Shown piece after piece: positions 17,430-25,591 of a DNA stretch of 64,000 nt; the stretch's first letter is position 1, and every line of letters starts with the position of its first letter. The stretch is from Dokdonella_A sp963758365. GTDB lineage: Bacteria > Pseudomonadota > Gammaproteobacteria > Xanthomonadales > Rhodanobacteraceae. Position numbers and translations under genes: made by a program. The notes under the pieces are model-generated. The model saw only the letters and a program-made list of their open reading frames with translations, had not been told where the DNA came from and searched no databases. Where the stretch lies: the NCBI GenBank assembly GCA_963758365.1, contig CAVWVB010000001.1, forward strand, positions 1,922,001-1,986,000, given 5' to 3'.

Positions 17430-18011
17430 ATGTCCCTACAGTCGATTCGCACCATTTGCGCTGCCGCGCTGCTTGCGTTTCCGGCAACGCTGTTCGCCAC
17501 GTCCGCCAGCAGCCCACCGCCGCATTCCACGGCAGGCGCGGTCGGCACAAACCGATTCACGTCGGCGCAGGCTCCGCTGCCGGCAGGTGCCGCGGTCGGA
17601 ACCGCCACGTTCAGCGGACAGACCCTGCACTTCACACATGGCCTCGCCTGGGTTGACAACGACAAGTTCAATGTCGCGCTGTTCGAGCGTACGCCGCGCG
17701 AGGGCATTCTTGCCGAGTTGAAATCGGGCGCCTGGGGCGAGGAAGGTCCGGCCGCGCTGCTGAGTTTCATGCTCGACACGGGCAAGATGGGAGCCGCGGG
17801 CATCAACTACTGCTTCGTGAACCTGACGTTTCCCAGCGGCGGGCCGATGAGTCTCAATGTCAATCATGCGCACGAATGCGGATTGACCGAGATCGGTGGC
17901 GAGCTCAAGCCCGGTGGCCGCATCGCCGCGCGTCTGCAAGGATCGACGTCGATCGACAACCGGCCGCCGATGACCTGGGACCTGCACTTCAATCTGCCGC
18001 TGTCGCCCTGA
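17430..18011 (+). CDS. Small exported protein, paralogue of 14149 gene, unknown function
   Basis: 193 residues. ATG at 17430 is preferred (GGAG 6 nt upstream) over the GTG three bases before it. Signal peptide about 1-25 (LFATSASS). The body (TLHFTHGLAWVDNDKFNVAL, YCFVNLTFPSGGPMSL, GGELKPGGRIAARLQGS, ending DLHFNLPLSP) is not a family I recognise. The GG-x-L-K-x-GG-x-I-x-A-x-L-x-G stretch parallels GVKDGQFTAHLTSG in the relic at 19966 and ANGEISGHLVSD in the gene at 14149, so at least three copies of this family have existed in the cluster. Two cysteines in the middle (YCFVNL and HECGLT) could form a disulfide. Exported; role unknown. Confidence 0.75.
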   Translation: MSLQSIRTICAAALLAFPATLFATSASSPPPHSTAGAVGTNRFTSAQAPLPAGAAVGTATFSGQTLHFTHGLAWVDNDKFNVALFERTPREGILAELKSGAWGEEGPAALLSFMLDTGKMGAAGINYCFVNLTFPSGGPMSLNVNHAHECGLTEIGGELKPGGRIAARLQGSTSIDNRPPMTWDLHFNLPLSP

Positions 18012-18159
18012 CGATGTCGGTGCCGTCCTCGCCCGGCCTCGACCCGGCGACGGTCGATTGCACAGTCACACCTTGAGCCGCTGCGGGAACACCGTTGCGG
18101 CGCCGGCATGTGCGGCGATTGCGACGGTATGGTGCATGCAAACGTCACGGCGTGCGTCG

Positions 18160-19686
18160 TCACGGATCAAACCCGTCCGTGAAGATGTGGTCGAGCAGGA
18201 ACACGTCCGACAGCTCGCTGGTGTTACCCTCCGCGTCGGTCGCGGTAGCCATCAGGCTGGACGCTTGCACTCCGGCAGGCAGCGTCGTGACGAATTGCTT
18301 CTGCATCTCGGAATCGACCGCGTCATAGGTATCCTGCGCGAGCCAGTGGCCGTCGAACGCATCGTGCCAACGGATCGTCAGTGGATAGGTCGCATAATTC
18401 GTGGCCGTGGGAACCGTGTAGTACACCGTCAACTGGTTGCCGACCTGGTTGGCGGCCGCGATGACCGGGAAATTCTGCCCGCGATTGGCGTAGCCACCAT
18501 CGGAGTCATGCGTGTCGTTCGGCGTGCGCCCCGGCGATGGATCCGGCAGGTCGATGCCGAGTCCGGTGTTGGCGAAGATGCGGTTGCGCGCGATTTCGAC
18601 GATCCCCTTGCTGTCGTTGCTGAAGATGAAGCCGGCGCCGCCGTTCCAGGCGATCAGGTTCTCGCTGTCGGGCGTGTTGCCGCCAATGAACATGTGCGTC
18701 ATCGTCGCCTGCGGAGTCAGGACATAGACACCGTGACGGCCGTTCGGCAACGGTGCGTTGCCTGCGATCGTGCTGCCGATATAGTTGCCCTGGACCAGCG
18801 TGTCGCCGCCGCATTGAGCGTTGCTGGAAGAACCGCAACCGATACGCACCGCATCGCCGGTGTTGCCGGAGACCAGGTTGCGCGCAGCCGGCGTGTCGCC
18901 GCCGATGCGCGTCGCATAGCCGGTCTGCACACTGTTGCTCGATTCGACGGCAATACCGTTCGCGTTCGGCAGTGCGAGGATGCCGGTGACCTTGGTGCCG
19001 ATCAGGTTGCCCTGGATCACCGGTCCGTCCGGCGTCGCAGTGAGGATGACCGCCCAGCCATTGCTGCTTGCGGAAAAGCCCGAGATCAGGTTGCGTGCCG
19101 CGGTCGCGGTCCCACCGATGGTGACCCGGCCGCCCGAGCGGTTGCCATCGATCACGCCATAGCGCTGGTTCGCGAACGCCACGCTGCCGCTTGCATCCGT
19201 GCCCAGGTAACAGCCCTCGATCAGCACATCCTCGATCGGTTCGTCGCTGTTTCCGCCGAGGTCGATCGCCGTGGCAAACCGGTTGACGACCAGGCCACGC
19301 AGGTGCAGGCCAACGCCGGTGTCGAGCCGCAATCCGCGTGTCTGCGTTCCGGGTACGTTCGCGCCGGACAATTCGATCGTCAGCACGCCGTTCAGGCCGC
19401 CGGCCTGCGGCAGGTTCGTGTTCGCCTGCGATCCGGGCTGGCTGTAGCCGTCGATGAACACCGTTTCGCTGATCGGCGGCAGCTCGCTCGTCGGCGCGAT
19501 CGTATGCACGCCGGGGCCGGGGATCGCGAACGCGATCGTGTCGGGACCGATGTGGTCGTAGGCGTCGACAATGGCCTGGCGCAGCGTGCCGAGGCCGTCG
19601 TCGTCGGTGCTGGTGACGAGGAAGGTCGTCGCGGTGGCCGGGATGCAGAACAGCAGGGCGAGAGCGCATACAGCGAGGCGAAGCAT
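18160..19686 (-). CDS. Secreted parallel beta-helix protein (type B), GFD tail
   Basis: 508 residues from ATG 19686 (GGAGA about 8 nt upstream), signal peptide MLRLAVCALALLFCIPATA. The type B start TSTDDDGLGTLRQAIVDA is followed by ETVFIDGYSQPGS, then rungs NLISGFSASS, NLVSGNTGDAVRIG and NRIFANTGLGIDLPDP. A final beta-sandwich-like segment (TIRWHDAFDGHWLAQDTYDA, SLMATATDAEGNTSEL) leads into the tail LLDHIFTDGFDP. It is the only beta-helix gene besides 9093 on the minus strand of the cluster. Upstream lie three palindromes (19840-19943). Secreted or surface protein; no catalytic residues recognised. Confidence 0.85.
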   Translation of the reverse strand: MLRLAVCALALLFCIPATATTFLVTSTDDDGLGTLRQAIVDAYDHIGPDTIAFAIPGPGVHTIAPTSELPPISETVFIDGYSQPGSQANTNLPQAGGLNGVLTIELSGANVPGTQTRGLRLDTGVGLHLRGLVVNRFATAIDLGGNSDEPIEDVLIEGCYLGTDASGSVAFANQRYGVIDGNRSGGRVTIGGTATAARNLISGFSASSNGWAVILTATPDGPVIQGNLIGTKVTGILALPNANGIAVESSNSVQTGYATRIGGDTPAARNLVSGNTGDAVRIGCGSSSNAQCGGDTLVQGNYIGSTIAGNAPLPNGRHGVYVLTPQATMTHMFIGGNTPDSENLIAWNGGAGFIFSNDSKGIVEIARNRIFANTGLGIDLPDPSPGRTPNDTHDSDGGYANRGQNFPVIAAANQVGNQLTVYYTVPTATNYATYPLTIRWHDAFDGHWLAQDTYDAVDSEMQKQFVTTLPAGVQASSLMATATDAEGNTSELSDVFLLDHIFTDGFDP

Positions 19687-19839
19687 GGCAGTTTCTCCGT
19701 GGGACATGCATGTCCAACACCGCGTCGCATGCCAGGTGAACAAATGCCGCGCATCGCGTCGTGGCCAATCCGGCGCCGGTACGCAGCAATCGTCCTTGCC
19801 GATGCGATCGGTCGATGTTCGCTTCGCACCAGAATCGGT

Positions 19840-19943
19840 GTCAGGTCGGGGGGACCTGACTTACGGCGACGCTCTTGCAGGTCAGGCCGGCTCGGCCGAC
19901 CTGACGGCGAGGTCGTGAGTCAGGTCGGGACGACCTGACCTAC
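19840..19943. repeat. Three GTCAGGTCG/CGACCTGAC palindromic (REP-like) elements
   Basis: Three hairpins occur in 104 bp: 19840-19860 (8-bp arms, loop GGGGG), 19881-19905 (10-bp arms with one mismatch) and 19919-19939 (perfect 9-bp arms, loop GGA, followed by CTAC). The same sequence recurs at 21337-21406 and in worn form near 25533. Short GC-rich intergenic palindromes repeated this way are typical of REP elements; no RAYT transposase is in the window. Confidence 0.75.
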
Positions 19944-19965
19944 GCGCTGGTCGAATCGCAGCGGC

Positions 19966-20148
19966 TTCGACTACACGCATCCGGGCATGAAGAAGCCGCA
20001 CGGATGGTGCAGCTACGATGTGTGCAAGCTGGGTGGCATCGGCGTCAAGGACGGCCAATTCACCGCCCACCTGACGTCCGGCACTCCGGCAAGTCCGTCC
20101 GACGATCCGCTCGGGATAGATCTCGACCTGCATCGGAGGATTCCCTGA
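19966..20148 (+). pseudogene. 3' relic of the 14149/17430 small exported protein family
   Basis: 60 codons stay open from 19966 to a TGA at 20146-20148: FDYTHPGMKKPHGWCSYDV, then GGIGVKDGQFTAHLTSGTP and IDLDLHRRIP. There is no start codon, signal peptide or N-terminal half. The C-terminal layout matches the 17430 protein (GGELKPGGRIAARLQGS, DLHFNL). The 5' side abuts the palindromes ending at 19943, so the truncation point may coincide with their arrival. Together with those palindromes it fills most of the 600-bp space between 19686 and 20290. Confidence 0.55.
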
Positions 20149-20289
20149 TCCACCGGTCGCGGCCGCACCCGAACATCTGCCGTGCGGGCGAGTCTGTCGA
20201 ACACGAAGCCCGAGCGCGGCGCCCGGCCGATGTTCGACTGTGCCGTCTCCCGGTGTTTGCGGAAGTATCGCTCACGATCGGGAACCACC

Positions 20290-21339
20290 ATGCTGCGCGC
20301 GACCGCGTCTTTGGCCATCTTCTGTCTCGCCTCGACGGCAGGCGCGGCGACGTTCTGCGTCGGCAACGTGCAGGATCTGCAGAACGCGCTTACTACCGCG
20401 CAAAACAACGGCGAGGATGATCTGATCAAGGTCAAGCGCGGAACCTACCTGTTGAACGCACCGCTGGGATACGGCAGCAGCGAAAACCATGCGCTGACAC
20501 TGGTGGGCGGCTATCTCTCGCTGGGGATGCTTCAATGCGCGCTGTTCTTCCCCGATCCCGCGCGCACTGTGCTCGATGGCCAGAACCAGGGGCCGCTGAT
20601 CGATTTGAGCGGCAATTCGGCTGCGGGCGCAATCACCGTCAGCCATCTGACGTTCCGCAATGGTGTCGGCGCGAATGGCCAGTACCCGGTTTTCGTCGGC
20701 GGCTTCGCCGGCTATTCGGGCGCGGTCACCGTCGATGACAACATTTTCGCAGGGCTCACCGGTCGCGACGATGGCGGCTATACCGCCGTGCAGTTCTCGG
20801 TCGATCAGGGCTCGCTCGTCGTGCGCAACAACCTGTTCACCGGCAACACGACCGAGAGCGGCATCCAGGCGATCGACCTGCTGCTGAATGCCGCACCGAT
20901 CGCACCGCAAGCGCCAATGGTCAATCCGAATGGCGGTTTCAACAACAATACGGTGACCGCCAACGACGCCGTCGGCTGGGCAGCCAAGTTGCACGGTTCC
21001 GGCTTCTGGTCAGTTGCAAACAACATCGCATGGGGCAATCCGAATTTCGATCTCTTGCTCGAACAGCACGTCGCGCTGTACGACAACGACATCGGCAGCT
21101 ACCAGGGCACGCCGAGCGCGGATACCGGCAATGTCTCTATCGATCCCGGGTTCGTCGACTCCGGGAGCGGGAATTACCGCCTGCGCGGCAACTCGCCGCT
21201 GCTCGATCAGGGCGTCAACGCACCGTACGGCGGTATCGGTGCCTACGACGCCGGCGGCAATGACCGCGTCGTGTTCGGCGTCGTCGATATCGGCGCGTAC
21301 GAATTGCAGGACGGCATCTTCGCCGACGGTTTTGAGTAG
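20290..21339 (+). CDS. Secreted FCV-type parallel beta-helix protein, GFE tail
   Basis: 349 residues from ATG 20290 (CGGGA upstream). Signal peptide MLRATASLAIFCLASTAGAA, then TFCVGNVQDLQNALTTA and DDLIKVKRGTYLL, the FCV-type module start. Rungs include TVDDNIFAGLTG and VVRNNLFTGNTTESGI, and the end reads LRGNSPLLDQG, DIGAYELQ and finally DGIFADGFE as the very last residues. It is the shortest form of the tail: nothing follows the glutamate. The stop codon lies inside a palindrome (21337-21363). Probably extracellular; no enzymatic motif. Confidence 0.85.
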   Translation: MLRATASLAIFCLASTAGAATFCVGNVQDLQNALTTAQNNGEDDLIKVKRGTYLLNAPLGYGSSENHALTLVGGYLSLGMLQCALFFPDPARTVLDGQNQGPLIDLSGNSAAGAITVSHLTFRNGVGANGQYPVFVGGFAGYSGAVTVDDNIFAGLTGRDDGGYTAVQFSVDQGSLVVRNNLFTGNTTESGIQAIDLLLNAAPIAPQAPMVNPNGGFNNNTVTANDAVGWAAKLHGSGFWSVANNIAWGNPNFDLLLEQHVALYDNDIGSYQGTPSADTGNVSIDPGFVDSGSGNYRLRGNSPLLDQGVNAPYGGIGAYDAGGNDRVVFGVVDIGAYELQDGIFADGFE

Positions 21340-21406
21340 GTCGGGTCGGCTCTGCCGACCTGATGGTCACGGCGCGCGTCGTCAGGTCGGGGGCGACCTG
21401 ACCTAC
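21337..21406. repeat. Two palindromic (REP-like) elements after the 20290 gene
   Basis: The first (21337-21363) begins at the stop codon of the upstream gene and contains GTCGGC-TCT-GCCGAC. The second (21381-21406) has perfect 9-bp arms GTCAGGTCG and CGACCTGAC around GGGG, followed by CTAC as in the 19919 copy. Both could stop exonucleases or act as transcription stops at the end of the upstream gene. Confidence 0.75.
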
Positions 21407-21494
21407 AAGAGTGGCATCTTTCTGCGCGCGGAACGACGTTCGCTTCATCTGCGATCGGGTGTTCTATCGTTCACACGCACAGGAGGGAACCGTC

Positions 21495-24218
21495 ATGATC
21501 CGCAACCTCGCATTCTGGTCGCTGGCCACCGGCTTGCTGCTGGCCGGCGAAACCGCGCACGGCGCGATCTGCACCTGGAACACCGCGAGCGGCAACTGGA
21601 GCGTGGTCGGCAACTGGTCCGGTTGCGCCGATGGCGGCGGTGTATCGACGCGCACGCCGGGCGCGAGCGACACCGCGGTCGTGGTCAACGGCACGGCAAG
21701 TCTCGATGTCTCGCCCGCAGTCGCCGAGTTCGAGCTTGGCGCGAACGGCGTGCTGTCGGTCGTCGGCGGCACCAAGACGTTCGACGTCAGCAGCGCGCTG
21801 CGCTTTTCCGGCGGCCACGCGACCACGATCCTCGGCACCAACCAGCTGCTGCTGTACCTGCATGCCGGCGCGACCGGAACGCTGCTCGCGCCCACGACGC
21901 TGGAAAACGCGGTGTTCTTCGAAAATTCCGGCGCGCTGACGCTCGGCTCCGCGAGCGGTGTCGCGCTGAACCTGTTGTGCTGCGCCGAAGTCCGCAACAT
22001 GCCCGGCGGCACGATCACGATCGCCGGCGGCAATTCGGCCGTGTATCTCGGTGGTGGCAGCCAGTTGATCAACAACCTCGGCGCGAGCCTTGCAATCGCC
22101 GGCAACACGACGATCGGCCATCCGCCATCCGGCACGTCGAACGGCGCGCGCCTGACCAATTTCGGCAGCATGACCGTCACCGGACCGGCGACGCTCGACA
22201 TGCCGTTCGGCAGCTTCAGCAACTTCTATCAGTTGGGTAGTCTCACCGTCACCAATGCCACGGTGGCCTGCCTGCAGACGGGCACCAGCACTCCCTGTGT
22301 TTTCAGGGACCAGGACGGCAGCGCGCAGACGGGCGCGGTCACGCGTCTCGCCGGCGGCACGCTCGATCTCGGTGACGCGTCGAGTCTGATCACCATCAGT
22401 CCGGGGGCAACGCTTACCGGCTCGGGCACGGTGATCGGGAATCTGAATGTGCAGGGTACGATCGCGCCCGGCGGCAATGGTGCGCCCTACGGGTCGCTCG
22501 CAGTCAACGGCACCCTCGCCGTGCAGGCGGGGAGCACGATCGCGCTTGATTTGGGCGGCACCAGCGCAGGCACGTTCGATCGCATCCAGGTCAGCGGTAA
22601 TGTCAGGGCCGGCAATACGACCACGTTTCCCGGCTATGGCAATCTGGTCCTGCATCTCGCTTCGGGATTCCAGCCTGCGCTCGGCGCGGCTTCCGCCGCG
22701 ATGACCTACGCGAGTGTCGACGCCGGATCGCAGTTCAACCGCGTCGATGCGAACTATGCGCTCGATTATGCCGCGCGCTTCGATCCGACCGCGTTGCAGG
22801 TCTTCCCGGCGCCGCGTGTCACGCTCGAGGGCGCAAGCCTTATCGAAGGCGCCAGCGGGATGATGCCGATGGGATTCAACGTGCGCCTGTCGCAGCCGTT
22901 CTCGCAGACAGTCAGTGTCGAGCTGCGCAACCGCAACGGCACCGCAGTGTCGGGCGGGACGCCGGCCGGCGACTATGGGCTGCCTGACGACTATGTGTTC
23001 ACGTTCGCGCCCGGCGAGGTGCTCAAGACGCAGGTCTATCCGATCAATGGCGACACGGTCATCGAAGCAGATGAATCATTTTCGGTCGAGATCTATCGCA
23101 ACAAGGTCATCAACGCGGCGATCGGCACCGGCATCCAAGGCGGTCCGATCGCGATCGGCACGATCCTGACCGATGACCTGCCGCCCAATACCCGCTTCGT
23201 GCTGGTCGGCAAGGACAGCGGCACCACCGGTCGCAAGATCCGCCGCTACACAAACACCGGCATGTTCATCGACACCTGGGATGACCGCATGCCGAACAAC
23301 TTCGGCAATATCGTGACCGGCATGTGCTTCTCGCCATCCGGAAATATGCTCGCGACGCGCTTCTCATGGCCGGACGGGCCGATCCTGTACAGCCACTTCG
23401 GCGCCATCCTCGACGAGAAGTTCGCGCGCAACATCGGCAGCACGGTCTATTTCAACAACCACGAATCCTGTGTGTTCGATCATGCCGGCAACGTCTACAT
23501 CGGTCAGGCCGGCACATCGAGTTCGCCGGACGACCAGGTTCCGGTGCGCAAGTTCGATCGCTACGGCAATCTCCTCGACACCTACGTGATCCCGACGGGT
23601 CCGCGCGGCACCGACTGGATCGAGCTGGCCGGCGACGGCTGCACGCTGTACTACACGTCCGAGGACACCGTCGTGCGGCGTTACAACGTCTGCACGCACA
23701 CGGCGCTCTCCGATTTCGCGACCGGATTGACCGGACCGTACTGCTATGCCCTGCGCCTGCGGCCGAACCGCGAGTTGATGGTCGCCTGCCAGGATGCGGT
23801 GCATCGGCTGAGTCCGCAGGGCACGAACCTGCACACCTATCCGCGCGCGAGCCTCGGCGAGACCGACCCATCCGGCCTGTTTGCGCTGAACCTGGATCCG
23901 GACGGCACGTCGTTCTGGACCGCGGGAGCGCTCAGCGGCGACGTCTATCGCGTCGAGATCGAAACGGGCAGCGTGCTCGCGAGCTTCAACAGCGGCAGCG
24001 GCGGCGTCGCCGGACTCGCGGTTTACGACGAGCTGGCGGACGACATCCTTTTCGTCGATGGGTTCGAGTTGGCACCGCCGAACGAACCGATCGTCAAGCG
24101 CGAACCGCAACCGCGCTGCGAGTACGCGTTCTGGCCCGAAGTGCGCGAGATGCCGCACTACGTGCCCAGTTGGATAGTGCTGGTCGGCGTCCCCGGCGAC
24201 ACAGAGTGCAAAGAATGA
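21495..24218 (+). CDS. Large secreted protein: passenger-like repeats, Calx-beta domain, propeller; internal GFE motif
   Basis: 907 residues from ATG 21495 with a strong AGGAGGG site. Signal peptide to about residue 23 (ETAHGA). Residues about 25-420 are Gly/Thr/Asn-rich strands of autotransporter-passenger type (LVVNGTASL-like rungs, TLTGSGTVIGNLNVQGTIAPGG). Then comes a Calx-beta domain (about 455-560: VTLEGASLIEGASG, GDYGLPDDYVFTFAPGE, DTVIEADESFSVEIYRN, ILTDD). A six-bladed-propeller-like C-terminal part follows (VFDHAGNVYIGQAG, RKFDRYGNLLDTYV). The motif DDILFVDGFELAPP is present but about 49 residues from the end; the tail contains two cysteines (PRCEYAF and DTECKE). No autotransporter barrel is present. 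Confidence 0.82.
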   Translation: MIRNLAFWSLATGLLLAGETAHGAICTWNTASGNWSVVGNWSGCADGGGVSTRTPGASDTAVVVNGTASLDVSPAVAEFELGANGVLSVVGGTKTFDVSSALRFSGGHATTILGTNQLLLYLHAGATGTLLAPTTLENAVFFENSGALTLGSASGVALNLLCCAEVRNMPGGTITIAGGNSAVYLGGGSQLINNLGASLAIAGNTTIGHPPSGTSNGARLTNFGSMTVTGPATLDMPFGSFSNFYQLGSLTVTNATVACLQTGTSTPCVFRDQDGSAQTGAVTRLAGGTLDLGDASSLITISPGATLTGSGTVIGNLNVQGTIAPGGNGAPYGSLAVNGTLAVQAGSTIALDLGGTSAGTFDRIQVSGNVRAGNTTTFPGYGNLVLHLASGFQPALGAASAAMTYASVDAGSQFNRVDANYALDYAARFDPTALQVFPAPRVTLEGASLIEGASGMMPMGFNVRLSQPFSQTVSVELRNRNGTAVSGGTPAGDYGLPDDYVFTFAPGEVLKTQVYPINGDTVIEADESFSVEIYRNKVINAAIGTGIQGGPIAIGTILTDDLPPNTRFVLVGKDSGTTGRKIRRYTNTGMFIDTWDDRMPNNFGNIVTGMCFSPSGNMLATRFSWPDGPILYSHFGAILDEKFARNIGSTVYFNNHESCVFDHAGNVYIGQAGTSSSPDDQVPVRKFDRYGNLLDTYVIPTGPRGTDWIELAGDGCTLYYTSEDTVVRRYNVCTHTALSDFATGLTGPYCYALRLRPNRELMVACQDAVHRLSPQGTNLHTYPRASLGETDPSGLFALNLDPDGTSFWTAGALSGDVYRVEIETGSVLASFNSGSGGVAGLAVYDELADDILFVDGFELAPPNEPIVKREPQPRCEYAFWPEVREMPHYVPSWIVLVGVPGDTECKE

Positions 24219-24325
24219 TCCAGCCACAATCATTCTTTCGAGAGCTGCCTCGGTCGTACATGTTCGGTTCGCGACTTCGCAGTTTTTTCCCCAGGCGCAA
24301 CCGTGCGCCTGACCAGGGGTTCGCC

Positions 24326-25399
24326 ATGCCTTTCCCGTTTGACGTGCTTGTGCAGAAAGCCTCGATTCGCATCCTGCTGCCGCTGTTCGGGGCGATCGCG
24401 CTGCCGCTGCACGCAGCGACCTTCTGCGTCGGCAGTGCCGGCCAGTTGCAATCGGCGGTCCAGACCGCCGAGGCCAACAACCAGAGCGACGACATCCGCA
24501 TCCGCAGCGGCATCTATATCGCACCGGTGCCGGATGGTTTCTACTTCTACCCGGCGAGCAACGACCCCGAGCCCTACAACGTGACGGTATCCGGCGGCTG
24601 GAACGCGGACTGCTCGAGCGAATCGGCGGTCGCGACGGATACGGTGCTGTCAGGCAACCTGCAGGGCCCGGTTCTGCATTTCCGCAACTCGGACGGGACT
24701 TTCACGGTGCGCAACCTGACCATCACCGGCGGCTACTCCGAAGGTGTCGTGCTCGGCGCACTGCACTTCGATCACGTCTCGGGCTTCGGCCTCGGTGTAG
24801 CGATCGAGCGCGTGATCCTGCGCCACAACGAGGGCTATGTTCCGCTCTATGTCAAGACCCAGGGTCCGATCCACGTCGTCGGCTCGCTGTTCCACGGCAA
24901 TCTCGGCAACGGCACCGGCGCCGGTGGCGCCCGCATCATCTCGGAGAACGGTTTCAACACCACCTACATCAACAACAACACATTTGCTGACAACCAGACC
25001 CTGTCGAGTGGAACCATCGGCGGGCTCGTGTTCGAGAACACCGGCGATGGCAACAGCCACATCAACAACAACATCCTGTGGGGCAATGACAACGCCGATC
25101 TCGCCGTGGTCGGCAATGTCGCCAGCGTCAACGATTGCGGCTACAACGATATCAGCGTCTATGCGACCCAGATCGCGTGCAACGGCGCCAACGTGGTGCA
25201 TGTAGATCCAGGATTCGCCGATGCCACGCTGGAGAACCTTCGCCTGCGCGGCGATTCGCCGCTGCTCAACATCGGCTGTGGCTTCTGCGCGGTCCTGCCA
25301 AACATCGACCTCGACGGCGAGGCGCGCCCGCAACTGGGCGGCTATGACCTTGGCGCATACGAATTCCCGGAGCGGATCTTCGCCAACGGCTTCGACTGA
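24326..25399 (+). CDS. Secreted FCV-type parallel beta-helix protein, GFD tail
   Basis: 357 residues from ATG 24326, which has AGGGG 7 nt upstream; an in-frame ATG at 24260 is possible but would add 22 residues ahead of the signal peptide. Signal peptide to about residue 30 (LPLHA), then ATFCVGSAGQLQSAVQTAEA and DDIRIRSGIYIA. Rungs follow (NVTVSGGWNADC, NNNTFADNQTL, NNNILWGN), then LRGDSPLLNIGCGFCAV, DLGAYEFP and the tail ERIFANGFD as the last residues. Paired cysteines (GWNADCSS, GCGFC) suggest disulfides, fitting an extracytoplasmic site. Last member of the cluster. Confidence 0.84.
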   Translation: MPFPFDVLVQKASIRILLPLFGAIALPLHAATFCVGSAGQLQSAVQTAEANNQSDDIRIRSGIYIAPVPDGFYFYPASNDPEPYNVTVSGGWNADCSSESAVATDTVLSGNLQGPVLHFRNSDGTFTVRNLTITGGYSEGVVLGALHFDHVSGFGLGVAIERVILRHNEGYVPLYVKTQGPIHVVGSLFHGNLGNGTGAGGARIISENGFNTTYINNNTFADNQTLSSGTIGGLVFENTGDGNSHINNNILWGNDNADLAVVGNVASVNDCGYNDISVYATQIACNGANVVHVDPGFADATLENLRLRGDSPLLNIGCGFCAVLPNIDLDGEARPQLGGYDLGAYEFPERIFANGFD

Positions 25400-25532
25400 G
25401 CTCGTCGCGTTGACGTGGCTGGCTGGTCGTGGATACCCCGTGATCGCGAGCCATGCTCCGGCACGCGCCGCCTACTGATCGCCACGCCTGGCCGCGCAGC
25501 ATCGGCGAAGTGCACACGCCGGGGGATCGGAC

Positions 25533-25558
25533 ATCAGGCCAGGGGCGAACTGTCCTAC
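25533..25558. repeat. Degenerate copy of the GTCAGGTCG palindrome
   Basis: ATCAGGCC-AGGGGCGAACTG-TCCTAC aligns over about 26 bp with the intact copy at 21381-21406, with roughly five changes. Its last bases run into TACAAT (25556-25561), a plausible -10 for the helicase gene downstream. The 190 bp between 25399 and 25589 holds nothing else I can name. Confidence 0.45.
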
Positions 25559-25591
25559 AATCGTGCGCCCCTCGCTTCGTGGCTACCGATG

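Noticed and set aside
9093..25399. PEP-CTERM or GlyGly-CTERM signals for the secreted cluster
   Set aside because: No protein ends with the required short motif, hydrophobic helix and basic cluster; the shared ending is polar and stops within a few residues.
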